Shown here: in pieces, positions 1-7,517 of the stretch
Numbering within the stretch: position 1 is the first letter of the stretch
Layout of the letters: each line of letters begins with the position of its first letter
Assembly: GCA_947460445.1 (NCBI GenBank)
Contig: CANHHS010000058.1
Coordinates: 1-9,637 of the forward strand
Source: Opitutia bacterium
Lineage (GTDB): Bacteria; Verrucomicrobiota; Verrucomicrobiia; Opitutales; UBA953
DNA: 9,637 nucleotides
Reading direction: 5' to 3'
Position numbers and translations under genes: made by a program
The notes under the pieces: generated by a model
What the model was told of the DNA's origin: nothing
The model's input: only the letters and a program-made list of their open reading frames with translations
Database searches by the model: none

Positions 1-1080
1 ATGTTCCACAATACGGACGACTTACGCATCCGCCACCGGCTCCCCCTGGTGCCCCCACAGGACGTGCTCAAAGAGCTTCCTGCCAGCGAGCGCGTCACCG
101 AAGTCATTTCCACCTCTCGTAAAGACATTGCGAAAGTCATCCAGGCTCAGGACGACCGCCTCGTTGTCATCGTCGGCCCATGTTCAATCCATGACCCTGA
201 AGCCGCTTACGAGTATGCTGATAAGTTAAAGACTGAAGCCAAACGTCACGCAGCTGACTTGCTCGTTGTCATGCGCGTCTATTTTGAAAAGCCGCGCACA
301 ACGGTTGGTTGGAAAGGTCTGATTAACGATCCCGGTATCGACGGCTCCTTCGCCATCAACCATGGCGTGCGCCTCGCCCGTCGCGTCCTTTTGTCAATCG
401 CTGAGCGTGGTTTACCCACCGCCACAGAATTTTTAGATCCTATCACGCCGCAGTACCTCGCCGATTTAGTTTCCTATGGTGCTATCGGTGCACGCACTAC
501 CGAAAGTCAAATTCACCGCGAACTCGCTTCAGGTCTTTCGATGCCTGTTGGCTTCAAGAATGCAACCGACGGCTCCATCCAAGTCGCTGTCGACGCCTGT
601 CTTTCTGCGCGTTCTTCGCACTGGTTCCCCAGTGTTACTAAAGATGGTGTCGTCGCTGTCTTCCAAACCGCCGGAAACCCCGATTCACATGTCATTCTCC
701 GTGGCGGCGCGAGCACAGGCCCCAACTACAGTGCAGAGCATGTTAATGATGCCATTGCTCGCTTAACAAAAGCCAAACTCGCACCGCGCTTAATTGTCGA
801 CTGCTCACACGGTAACAGTTCCAAGGATCATCGCCGTCAGCCATTGGTGGCTGCAGATGTTGCCAGCCAAATTTCAGGCGGCTCAACCGGTATTGCTGGC
901 GTCATGATTGAGAGCCATCTTGCTGAAGGTCGCCAAGACTGGAAAGGTCATGATGCGTCTTTACGTGGCGTGAGTATCACGGATGCCTGTATTAGCTTTG
1001 AACAAACCGTTCCAGTTCTCGAAACACTTGCGGCTGCCGTACGCGCACGTCGCGCACTTCCAGTCGCTACCCGCGCATAA
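1..1080 (+). CDS. aroF: 3-deoxy-7-phosphoheptulonate (DAHP) synthase, class I (AroF/AroG/AroH type)
   Basis: This enzyme condenses phosphoenolpyruvate and erythrose 4-phosphate into DAHP, the committed cytoplasmic step of the shikimate pathway to Phe, Tyr and Trp. The 359 residues match the usual class I length of about 350. Visible motifs are GPCSIHD (59-65), FEKPRTTVGWKGLINDP (95-111), GARTTES (163-169), GFKNATDG (184-191) and DCSHGNS (267-273). By alignment from memory with E. coli AroG, the metal ligands are Cys61, His270, Glu304 and Asp328, and Arg92, Lys97, Arg165, Lys186 and Arg234 occupy the substrate-binding positions. The N-terminal DDLRI and Ser211 resemble the Phe-regulated AroG pocket, whereas the segments around 220-235 and 266-280 read more like Tyr-regulated AroF. 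The symbol therefore marks the family, not a proven inhibitor. The ATG is the first base of the window, so no upstream control region is visible. An Lrp-type regulator begins 5 bases after the stop. Confidence 0.97.
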   Translation: MFHNTDDLRIRHRLPLVPPQDVLKELPASERVTEVISTSRKDIAKVIQAQDDRLVVIVGPCSIHDPEAAYEYADKLKTEAKRHAADLLVVMRVYFEKPRTTVGWKGLINDPGIDGSFAINHGVRLARRVLLSIAERGLPTATEFLDPITPQYLADLVSYGAIGARTTESQIHRELASGLSMPVGFKNATDGSIQVAVDACLSARSSHWFPSVTKDGVVAVFQTAGNPDSHVILRGGASTGPNYSAEHVNDAIARLTKAKLAPRLIVDCSHGNSSKDHRRQPLVAADVASQISGGSTGIAGVMIESHLAEGRQDWKGHDASLRGVSITDACISFEQTVPVLETLAAAVRARRALPVATRA

Positions 1081-1085
1081 TCTTT

Positions 1086-1568
1086 ATGAATCCCGTACTT
1101 AAACTACTCCTCGAAGGAGAATCTCTCGACACTTCCCAAATCGGTAAGATTTTGGGTATGGGTGCGGATGCGGTTGACCGTGAACTCGCTCAACTTCGCA
1201 AGGACGGGATCCTCCTAGGCTTCCGTCCGGTCTTAAACCCAGGTTGGGAAGCGGAGCGCAAAGTCCGTGCAGTCATCGAGATTAAAGTCCGCCCCGAAGG
1301 TATGGGTGGTTTTGACGGTATTGCCGAACGCATCAGCGGCTTCGAACAAGTCGAAAGCTGTTACTTGATGTCGGGTGGCTACGACCTGCTCGTCGTGGTG
1401 ACCGCCGATAACCTTTATAAAGTCGCCAGCTTCGTGCACGAACGTCTGGCCCGCATTGATGGCGTCCAAGGCACTTCGACGCACTTCTACCTGCGCGCTT
1501 ACAAGAAAGACGGCTTCGTCATCGCCGACGATTCCCGCCAAGGCGACAAGCCTTCCATCAGCGCTTAA
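1086..1568 (+). CDS. Lrp/AsnC-family transcriptional regulator
   Basis: This is a DNA-binding regulator of the feast/famine family, in which amino-acid binding to the C-terminal RAM domain usually changes oligomer state and DNA binding. At 160 residues it has normal family length. Residues 12-45 form the winged helix-turn-helix (DTSQIGKIL, then the recognition helix around GADAVDRELAQLRKDGIL). The RAM domain follows from about 60 to 152, with the typical YLMSGGYDLLVVV strand-turn (93-105) and a closing strand around GTSTHFYLRAYKKDG. It starts 5 bases after the DAHP synthase stop and ends 14 bases before an aminotransferase, so it probably controls this small amino-acid cluster, itself included. 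B. subtilis AlaR-AlaT (YugG-YugH) is a known Lrp-aminotransferase pair. The ATG has no Shine-Dalgarno; it is preceded by the pyrimidine run TCTTT. The effector amino acid cannot be read from the sequence. Confidence 0.93.
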   Translation: MNPVLKLLLEGESLDTSQIGKILGMGADAVDRELAQLRKDGILLGFRPVLNPGWEAERKVRAVIEIKVRPEGMGGFDGIAERISGFEQVESCYLMSGGYDLLVVVTADNLYKVASFVHERLARIDGVQGTSTHFYLRAYKKDGFVIADDSRQGDKPSISA

Positions 1569-1582
1569 CTCTACTGTCTTTG

Positions 1583-2758
1583 ATGAGTGACGACCGACGA
1601 TTTGTCGCGCGCCATGTGGCCGCTTTACCCAAATCGGGTATCCGTGACTTTTTCGCCATCGTCTCGCAGATGAAAGATGCCGTTTCGCTCGGTATCGGTG
1701 AGCCAGACTTCGTTACCCCATTCCATATTCGCGAAGCAGCGATGGCTGCGCTCGAAAAAGGTCGCACATCGTACACGGACAATCGCGGACTGCTTGCCCT
1801 CCGTGAAGAGATCAGCCGTTACGTCGCATTGCACTACGGACCTGAGTACCGTCCAGACGATGAAATCCTCGTGACCATTGGCGTCTCCGAGGCACTCGAT
1901 ATTTTACTCCGTGCCACGCTCAATCCTGGCGACAAAGTTCTCTACCACGAACCGTGCTACGTTTCCTACGCGCCGAGCGTCGCCCTCTGTCACGCTGAGG
2001 CCATCCCCGTCCGCACACAGTCCAAGGATGCCTTCGCCCTCGACATCGAAGCTCTCAAGGCCGCTTGGCAGCCGGGTTGCAAGTTACTCATTCTTAACTT
2101 CCCCACCAATCCTACCGGTGGCACTGCCGATCGCGCCAAGCTCGAAGCCATCGCCAAGTTCGCTATCGAGAAAGATCTCCTGGTTGCTTCCGACGAAATT
2201 TACTCAGAGCTGACCTTTGATGGTTCGCACGTTTCCATCGCTTCGTTGCCGGGTATGCGCGAACGCACCGTGTTCTTGCACGGGTTCTCCAAGGCCTTTG
2301 CGATGACGGGATTCCGGATTGGTTATGCCTGCGGTCCTGCTGCGGTCATCGACGGCATGCTCAAGGTTCACCAATACGCAATTATGTGCGCCCCGATTGC
2401 GAGCCAAGAGGCCGCTATCGAAGCGCTGCGTAATGGCCGTGATGCTATGTTGCACATGCGCGACAAATACCGCGAACGTCGCGACTTTATTGTCCGTCGC
2501 TTCAACGAACTCGGTTTGCCCTGCCATTTACCACGCGGCGCTTTCTACGCTTTCCCATCCATCCAATCTACCGGCATGGATTCGATGACCTTTGCCCAGA
2601 AGCTCCTCGAAGACCAAAAGGTCGCGATTGTGCCTGGAACGGCTTTTGGTGCAGCCGGCGCTGGTTTTTGCCGTGCCTCGTTCTCGACGAGCTACGAGCG
2701 CATCCATGAAGCCTGTGAGCGCATTGCGCGGTTCTTGGACAAGGTTCGCGCGCGTTGA
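1583..2758 (+). CDS. PLP-dependent class I/II aminotransferase (AlaT/PatA-like)
   Basis: This is a fold-type I aminotransferase of 391 residues. The expected pyridoxal-phosphate residues are in place: NFPTNPTGG with Asn176, SDEIY with Asp204 and Tyr207, GFSKAFAMTGFRIGY with the Schiff-base Lys237 and Arg245, and Arg364 (FCRASFS) for the substrate carboxylate. The N-terminal pattern SGIRDFF...KDAVSLGIGEPDFVTP is typical of the subgroup containing B. subtilis PatA and AlaT (YugH). Substrate is uncertain: alanine, aspartate or aromatic amino acids are possible. Its position behind DAHP synthase makes a role in Phe/Tyr transamination attractive, but the Lrp partner also fits the AlaR-AlaT arrangement. 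I chose the ATG at 1583; a TTG codon directly before it (1580) is in frame but unlikely to be used. No Shine-Dalgarno is present, only CTGTCTTTG before the start. A 44-base gap follows before der. Confidence 0.93.
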   Translation: MSDDRRFVARHVAALPKSGIRDFFAIVSQMKDAVSLGIGEPDFVTPFHIREAAMAALEKGRTSYTDNRGLLALREEISRYVALHYGPEYRPDDEILVTIGVSEALDILLRATLNPGDKVLYHEPCYVSYAPSVALCHAEAIPVRTQSKDAFALDIEALKAAWQPGCKLLILNFPTNPTGGTADRAKLEAIAKFAIEKDLLVASDEIYSELTFDGSHVSIASLPGMRERTVFLHGFSKAFAMTGFRIGYACGPAAVIDGMLKVHQYAIMCAPIASQEAAIEALRNGRDAMLHMRDKYRERRDFIVRRFNELGLPCHLPRGAFYAFPSIQSTGMDSMTFAQKLLEDQKVAIVPGTAFGAAGAGFCRASFSTSYERIHEACERIARFLDKVRAR

Positions 2759-2763
2759 GCCTT

Positions 2764-2793
2764 GGGCTTGCGCCCTGTCAGTCGCTCGCTGAC
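2764..2793 (+). other. Two short hairpins in the gap before der
   Basis: The 44-base gap between the aminotransferase stop and the der start holds GGGC-TTGC-GCCC (2764-2775) and GTCAG-TCGCTCG-CTGAC (2777-2793), followed by TCTCCCTTT directly before the ATG. Both stems are short (4 and 5 pairs). There is no clean T-run, so this is at best a weak attenuator or mRNA-processing site and may be chance. Confidence 0.25.
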
Positions 2794-2802
2794 TCTCCCT
2801 TT

Positions 2803-4413
2803 ATGAAGACGACCACAGAAATACCGCGTAGCGTTGCCCTTGTCGGGCGACCCAACGTGGGTAAGAGCCGATTATTTAATCGGTTAGTCGGTCGTCGTAT
2901 CTCAATTGTGCACGATCAGCCAGGCGTCACCCGCGATTTGCTAACGGCTGAAGTCGACGATGGACGTTTCTTGCTCATGGACACCGGCGGTATCGGTCTC
3001 TTTGAAGCACGCCTTACTCCCAAGGTGATCGCCGATGCCGTTGAAGAACAGGTCGACTTTGCCATCAACGCTGCATCCCTCGTTTTGTTGATTGCCGATG
3101 CCTCTGAAGGTTGCGTGCCATTGGACTTAGAAGTGGCCGCACGCTTACGTGCCGCTGGTAAACGCGTGCTCGTTGTCGCTAATAAAGCTGACACCGAAGA
3201 ACGCGACGCCGCCCGTGATGAATTTTACGCGGTTGGTTTTGGTGACCCTATTTTGATTTCGGCTGAACACGGACGCGGGTGCGATTTCTTGATGCGTCGT
3301 ATCGCCGAGATTATTGGGCCGCCCGACACGACACCCAAAGATACCTTTCGTCCGATTCGTCTGGCCCTTGCAGGTCGCCCCAATGTCGGCAAGAGCTCGC
3401 TGGGCAATCGCTTGATTGGCCGCAGTAAGCTTATTGTTACGGACATTGCTGGTACCACGCGCGATCCCGTACGTGCGCCGCTCGAGTGGACGGATCCTCA
3501 AGGCGTGCTCCACCGTTTTGATTTGGTGGATACCGCGGGACGTCGCGCTGCCAACAAGCGCGACACCCTCGACTTCTTCTCCCATGTTCGTGCGGGAGAA
3601 ATCTTAGCCCAGACCGATGTCGTCTTCCTCGTCATCGACGCCACCGAAGGTGTCACCCGTATCGACTTACAGCTCGGTGGTGAATTAGTGAAGTCTGGCG
3701 CCGGCATCGTCGTCGTCGTCAATAAATGGGACCTCGCCATCAAGGCATTCCAAGATGGCGGTCTGCAAAAGTTTAAAGACGAATCCCTCTTCCGTAAAAA
3801 ATTCACGGCCTCCCTTCGTAAGGCTCTCTTCTTCTTACCCGAGCCACCCTTGCTCTTCGTTTCCGCGCTCACAGGTCTGCGCACCGATGACATGTTGGCG
3901 GCAGCTGCCGGCGTCTACATGCGCGCAGGTACCGAAATTCCTACGGGCAAGATTAACCGCGCGATTCAAGAGTTGATGGTGAAGCGTGCGCCGCGCCCTG
4001 TTTCCGGTAAGCGCTTTAAGTGTTACTACGTCACGCAGGTCTCCCATCGCCCAATCCGCTTCCGTCTCTTCTGTAACTCAGACGAACGTCTAGAGGCAGG
4101 TTACGAACGTTTCTTGGCCAAAGGCGTCCACGAGAAATTCGATTTAGCAGGCGTGCCCGTATTCTTGGATCTTGTCGGTAAGCCTAAGCAAGAGAAGCGC
4201 GGGTTCTTCGTTCCCCAAGGCACACTCCCAAGTGAGCTGGCGGAAAATGCTGCTGCTAAAAACGCACGCAACAAAGGCGGTAAATTTAAGGCACCCAAGA
4301 GCACGGGTGGTCGCGGAAAAGGTAAGAACCGCGGCGGTAAAGCTGCGTATCGTGGGCCGCGTGCCGGCGTGGGAGGTCCCACCCGTTTGCGTTCCCGTAA
4401 ATCACGGAGGTAA
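2803..4413 (+). CDS. der: Ribosome biogenesis GTPase Der (EngA), with basic C-terminal tail
   Basis: Der is an essential tandem-GTPase factor for assembly of the 50S ribosomal subunit. Both G domains are complete. Domain 1 has GRPNVGKS (15-22), DTGG (60-63), NKAD (127-130) and SA (153-154). Domain 2 has GRPNVGKS (191-198), DTAG (243-246), NKWD (307-310) and SA (354-355). A KH-like RNA-binding domain follows at roughly 380-465. The ATG at 2803 places the first P-loop at the usual distance from the N-terminus; an upstream in-frame TTG (2755) would overlap the aminotransferase stop and add 16 unconserved residues. Two features are unusual. The stretch between NKWD and the second SA motif is longer than in typical Der (about 310-350, rich in Lys and Phe). 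Residues 484-536 form a Gly/Lys/Arg tail with 19 basic and no acidic residues, giving 536 residues against about 440-490 usually. The start lacks a Shine-Dalgarno. Confidence 0.96.
   Translation: MKTTTEIPRSVALVGRPNVGKSRLFNRLVGRRISIVHDQPGVTRDLLTAEVDDGRFLLMDTGGIGLFEARLTPKVIADAVEEQVDFAINAASLVLLIADASEGCVPLDLEVAARLRAAGKRVLVVANKADTEERDAARDEFYAVGFGDPILISAEHGRGCDFLMRRIAEIIGPPDTTPKDTFRPIRLALAGRPNVGKSSLGNRLIGRSKLIVTDIAGTTRDPVRAPLEWTDPQGVLHRFDLVDTAGRRAANKRDTLDFFSHVRAGEILAQTDVVFLVIDATEGVTRIDLQLGGELVKSGAGIVVVVNKWDLAIKAFQDGGLQKFKDESLFRKKFTASLRKALFFLPEPPLLFVSALTGLRTDDMLAAAAGVYMRAGTEIPTGKINRAIQELMVKRAPRPVSGKRFKCYYVTQVSHRPIRFRLFCNSDERLEAGYERFLAKGVHEKFDLAGVPVFLDLVGKPKQEKRGFFVPQGTLPSELAENAAAKNARNKGGKFKAPKSTGGRGKGKNRGGKAAYRGPRAGVGGPTRLRSRKSRR
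4406..4411 (+). promoter_or_regulatory. Strong Shine-Dalgarno of fmt, inside the end of der
   Basis: GGAGGT lies 6 bases before the fmt ATG and overlaps the last der codons and the first base of its TAA stop. Ribosomes finishing der would uncover or reuse the site, so translational coupling of der and fmt is likely. It is the only canonical Shine-Dalgarno seen before any of the six starts whose upstream sequence is visible here. Confidence 0.85.
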
Positions 4414-4416
4414 CCC

Positions 4417-5406
4417 ATGGCTGCCCGTGTCGTCCTCCTGGGCTCCGACCCGATCGCCTTGCCAGCCTTTGAAGCTGTCGTTGCCGTGTCCGGCGTGACG
4501 GTTGTGGGTGTCTGGTCTCAGCCAGACCGTCCCAGTGGACGTGGACAAACCATTCAGCCCAATGCTGTTGCTGCCTGGGCCACGCAAAAAGGATTTCCAC
4601 TCTTTCAGCCAGAAGTTTTTGATGCTGCCGAAGATCAACGCCTCAAAGATCTCAACGTGGATCTCGCGGTCGTCATGGCCTACGGTCAATTGCTCCGCGA
4701 ATCCACACTCGCTCTGCCACGTCTTGGATTTGTGAACCTTCACGGCTCGCTCCTTCCTGCGTTGCGTGGTGCCACCCCAGTCGAAGGCGCTCTTGCCCTT
4801 GGTCTGACCGAGTCAGGCATCACACTTCAACAAGTCGTGCGCAAACTCGATGCGGGTCCAGTACTCGCAACACAACTTTTACCGATTGCTGCGAATGTTG
4901 CCCGTGAAGCTTTGCGCGCAGAGATGGGACAAATCGCCGGACAGTTATCGGCTAAAGCGATACCCGCGCTGCTTGCGGGCAAACTCACCTCGCTGCCACA
5001 AGATGAATCGAAGGCGACGTATACTCGTCGGCTTCGCCGTGAAGATGCCGCCCTCGATTTTTCGCAACCTGCAAGCGTGCTCGCCGATCGTATTCGCGCA
5101 CTCGAAGGGTGGCCAGGGAGTACCTGTCTGCTCGATGCTGTTCGCATTAAGATTGGACGTGCGGAAGCCTCAGCTGAATCGATTGCTGGTGAACCGGGAA
5201 CGGTTCTCAGCGCAGATGCGACAGGTTTATGTGTCGCTACAGGCAAAGGCATCTTGCGGATTACCGAGCTGCAACGTCCCGGTGGCAAGATGCTGCCCGT
5301 CGCCGCTTTCTTGGCTGGGTTTAAAGTGACTGCGGGTGCACGGTTGGTTTCCGAGCCGATGCCTGTATTGGTCGGGCCGCGTCCTTTCCCTCGTTCGGTC
5401 GATTGA
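4417..5406 (+). CDS. fmt: Methionyl-tRNA formyltransferase
   Basis: Fmt transfers a formyl group from 10-formyltetrahydrofolate to Met-tRNA of the initiator, so that bacterial translation can start. The protein has 329 residues, close to the usual 310-320. The N-terminal catalytic Rossmann domain contains SQPDRPSGRGQ (34-44), including Arg42, which aligns with the E. coli tRNA-contact arginine. It also holds the catalytic triad Asn107 and His109 (VNLHGSLLPALRGATP) plus Asp145 (KLDAGPVL), one residue offset from E. coli Asn106, His108 and Asp144. The C-terminal OB-like domain runs from about 205 to 315 (IRALEGWPGS, GTVLSADATGLCVATGKGILRITELQ). The basic loop after Arg42 is less charged than in E. 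coli (QTIQPN rather than KKLMPS). It follows der after 3 bases and has its own strong ribosome binding site. Peptide deformylase, often adjacent, is absent here. Confidence 0.96.
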   Translation: MAARVVLLGSDPIALPAFEAVVAVSGVTVVGVWSQPDRPSGRGQTIQPNAVAAWATQKGFPLFQPEVFDAAEDQRLKDLNVDLAVVMAYGQLLRESTLALPRLGFVNLHGSLLPALRGATPVEGALALGLTESGITLQQVVRKLDAGPVLATQLLPIAANVAREALRAEMGQIAGQLSAKAIPALLAGKLTSLPQDESKATYTRRLRREDAALDFSQPASVLADRIRALEGWPGSTCLLDAVRIKIGRAEASAESIAGEPGTVLSADATGLCVATGKGILRITELQRPGGKMLPVAAFLAGFKVTAGARLVSEPMPVLVGPRPFPRSVD

Positions 5407-5445
5407 GCATTTGACTCATTGCCCTCGCAGCAGTGTCATAGGGTT

Positions 5446-7479
5446 ATGCGCGTGAGCCTTTTGCTTGGGCTGGCTTCCGTGGCTTTAATGGCCGCGAAGG
5501 ACAACACGTTGCATATTGAAAAGGCGAATCAAGCAGCCTTCGTCGGTTATTCAGAAGATGCCAAAGCTGAAAAGAATTGGGAACTGCGTGCAGAAAAACT
5601 TCTACCCGTCGTGGGTAAAAAGAATCTCTGGGATTTAGAAAAAATTGTCCTCACCACATTTCAGGACGGAAAAGCGGGTACGGTGATGCGTACGGACACG
5701 GGACGTGTTGAGCCCGAGAAAGGTTTAGCCAGCGGCGAAGATGAAGTGACCGTTGCAGCCAACAATTTCCAGCTCGAGGGCAAGGGTTGGAATTGGCAGA
5801 GCACGCCGAAGGGCGATATTTTGGCGGTACGAGCGGATGTCCGTGCGACGTTGCTTTCCGCAAAAAAGGGCGAAGAGCCGATTAAAGTTACCGCTGCCCG
5901 AGTGGATGTAGCCCCGAACGACAAAGGTATAACCGTGATGACGTTTTCGGGTAATGTTTTACTCCTGCGTGGCGCTGAGCGTCTCAGCTGCGAGCGCGTT
6001 GAGTGTTTACTTTCGTCGGATCGCGGGAGTTGCGAGCGTTTAGATGCCCGGGGGAATGTCTTACATGTCAACGGTCCACGGGCGCTTTCGGCCAACCAGC
6101 TCGTTCACGATTTGAAAGACGAGAAGATGCAATTAACAGGTAACGTACGTGTGGCAGACCCTGAGTTCGAAATCCAAGCCACTAGCGTGAATCGCGATAC
6201 CACTTTAGGGGTTACGGAATGTCTTTCCGACACACTTGTCCGTATACAGATTCTTCCAGTCAAAGATCGTTCCGAGGCCGTGATGACGGGTCGTCATGTT
6301 GTCGTTGCACCGGGCACGGGCAAATCTGGCCTCACCATTGCTGTTGATGGGGGCGCCGAATACACTGCCGAGGGTACGCGTCTGCGTGCGAATGATATTT
6401 TGGTGCGTGCAGGAGAAGAGGGCGATGGACCGATTTCGGCCAATGGCAACGTCGACGGCGTTATTGGTCAGCTCAAGTTTACCGCCGAACAGGCCCGCTT
6501 GGACCGCGTCATTCAACGCTTAGATCTTTCGGGCACACCGCGTCTAAAAGATGCCCGCGGATTCGAAGTCGCAGGCTTCTCCATGATTGCTCTCCTGGCT
6601 CAAGAACGCGTCACGGTTGAGTCGGGTCCTGGGTTGCGTGCATCCATGCGTATTCGCTCCGCAACGGGGCTCGTTGAATCCGAAGCCGATCGTATCGGCA
6701 TTAGCCGCAAAGATGAACAATCTACTGCCGACCTGCGCGGCTCGGTTCAATACCGCATGAGTGGCACGAAGGCTACGTGCGATCGCCTCATCGCTTTAGC
6801 TGAACCCGCCGAGGGCACAGCCAACGTCGAACTCACGCAAGCCTCGCTCTCAGGCTCTGTGCATTACACCGCTCCTGGATTCTCAGCCTTATCCGATCGC
6901 GCAGAAATCCATCCAGCCGTTGGGGTCGAAGCGGTCGACATCGTTGGTAAGCCAATGTTACTTTATCTGCAGTCATTCGCCAATGCACCCGCCACAGCTG
7001 CGAGGCCGCGCATCGAATTTGCATCCGGCGATGGTATTGCCGCTTTTACTGCGGATCGCCATCAAGTTCTCTTCTCGGATCAATCGGCGCGCTTTATTTT
7101 AAATGGATCGGTGAAGTTGGCTTCCACTGACACCCAGGCTAGTTGTGGTGAATTGATCGGAAGTGCCAAGCGTGACGACAAAGGTAAGTTTTCACTAACG
7201 GGTGCTGCGGGTACGACGGATGTGCGTGCTGAAGTTGGCGGTAGTCGCGCCAAGGGTGAATCGATTGAGATTAAACCTGCTGCACACCAAGTTGTCTTAA
7301 GTGGTAATGCCCGCATTGAAGATCGCGATGGCCGCGTGGGTATCCCTGCAGAGTCGTTGACGTTTGATACTGTCACGCGCAACTGGCGCATGGACTCGGT
7401 GCGTACGAAGACGGGTAGCCCTGTTCGGCCGAAGATTCTTCTGCCTGATACAGGTTTCACCCTGCCTGTACCCCAATAA
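5446..7479 (+). CDS. LptC/LptA-like LPS transport protein with multiple OstA-type repeats
   Basis: This is probably the periplasmic bridge carrying lipopolysaccharide from the inner-membrane ABC transporter to the outer membrane. From the ATG at 5446 it has 677 residues, against about 185 for typical LptA and 190 for LptC. Residues 1-17 are a hydrophobic leader without an ideal AxA cleavage site, so it may be a signal peptide or an LptC-like anchor. Residues 40-135 resemble LptC (NWELRAEKLLP, TDTGRVEPEKGLASGEDEVTV). The rest is beta-rich, with a recurring unit: G-[NS]-V (or N-A), then ten residues or so, then Cys/Ala/Ser near a polar residue and L/V. The glycines of the units are at 169, 203, 232, 334, 432, 470, 554 and 620. 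In three units (Cys182, Cys445, Cys567) a cysteine replaces the usual alanine at exactly G+13. The neighbour lptB supports the call. The in-frame TTG at 5419 would only lengthen the N-terminus by 9 residues. Confidence 0.83.
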   Translation: MRVSLLLGLASVALMAAKDNTLHIEKANQAAFVGYSEDAKAEKNWELRAEKLLPVVGKKNLWDLEKIVLTTFQDGKAGTVMRTDTGRVEPEKGLASGEDEVTVAANNFQLEGKGWNWQSTPKGDILAVRADVRATLLSAKKGEEPIKVTAARVDVAPNDKGITVMTFSGNVLLLRGAERLSCERVECLLSSDRGSCERLDARGNVLHVNGPRALSANQLVHDLKDEKMQLTGNVRVADPEFEIQATSVNRDTTLGVTECLSDTLVRIQILPVKDRSEAVMTGRHVVVAPGTGKSGLTIAVDGGAEYTAEGTRLRANDILVRAGEEGDGPISANGNVDGVIGQLKFTAEQARLDRVIQRLDLSGTPRLKDARGFEVAGFSMIALLAQERVTVESGPGLRASMRIRSATGLVESEADRIGISRKDEQSTADLRGSVQYRMSGTKATCDRLIALAEPAEGTANVELTQASLSGSVHYTAPGFSALSDRAEIHPAVGVEAVDIVGKPMLLYLQSFANAPATAARPRIEFASGDGIAAFTADRHQVLFSDQSARFILNGSVKLASTDTQASCGELIGSAKRDDKGKFSLTGAAGTTDVRAEVGGSRAKGESIEIKPAAHQVVLSGNARIEDRDGRVGIPAESLTFDTVTRNWRMDSVRTKTGSPVRPKILLPDTGFTLPVPQ

Positions 7480-7517
7480 TCTCGACACTTGCCCTCGGCT
7501 AAACGAGCCTATCCCTG

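Noticed and set aside
1878..2213. + strand frame inside the aminotransferase (111 codons)
   Set aside because: It is Ser/Pro/Arg-rich low-complexity translation in a shifted frame of a well-conserved enzyme gene.
2755..2802. Upstream TTG start for der
   Set aside because: It would add 16 residues unlike Der N-termini and overlap the aminotransferase stop. The ATG at 2803 gives the expected N-terminus.
3145..3585. - strand open frame (146 codons) opposite der
   Set aside because: It is entirely within the two conserved GTPase domains of der, with no recognisable domain.
5419..5445. Upstream TTG start for the OstA-type gene
   Set aside because: It would put nine polar residues before the hydrophobic leader. 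The ATG at 5446 gives a normal leader with Arg at position 2.
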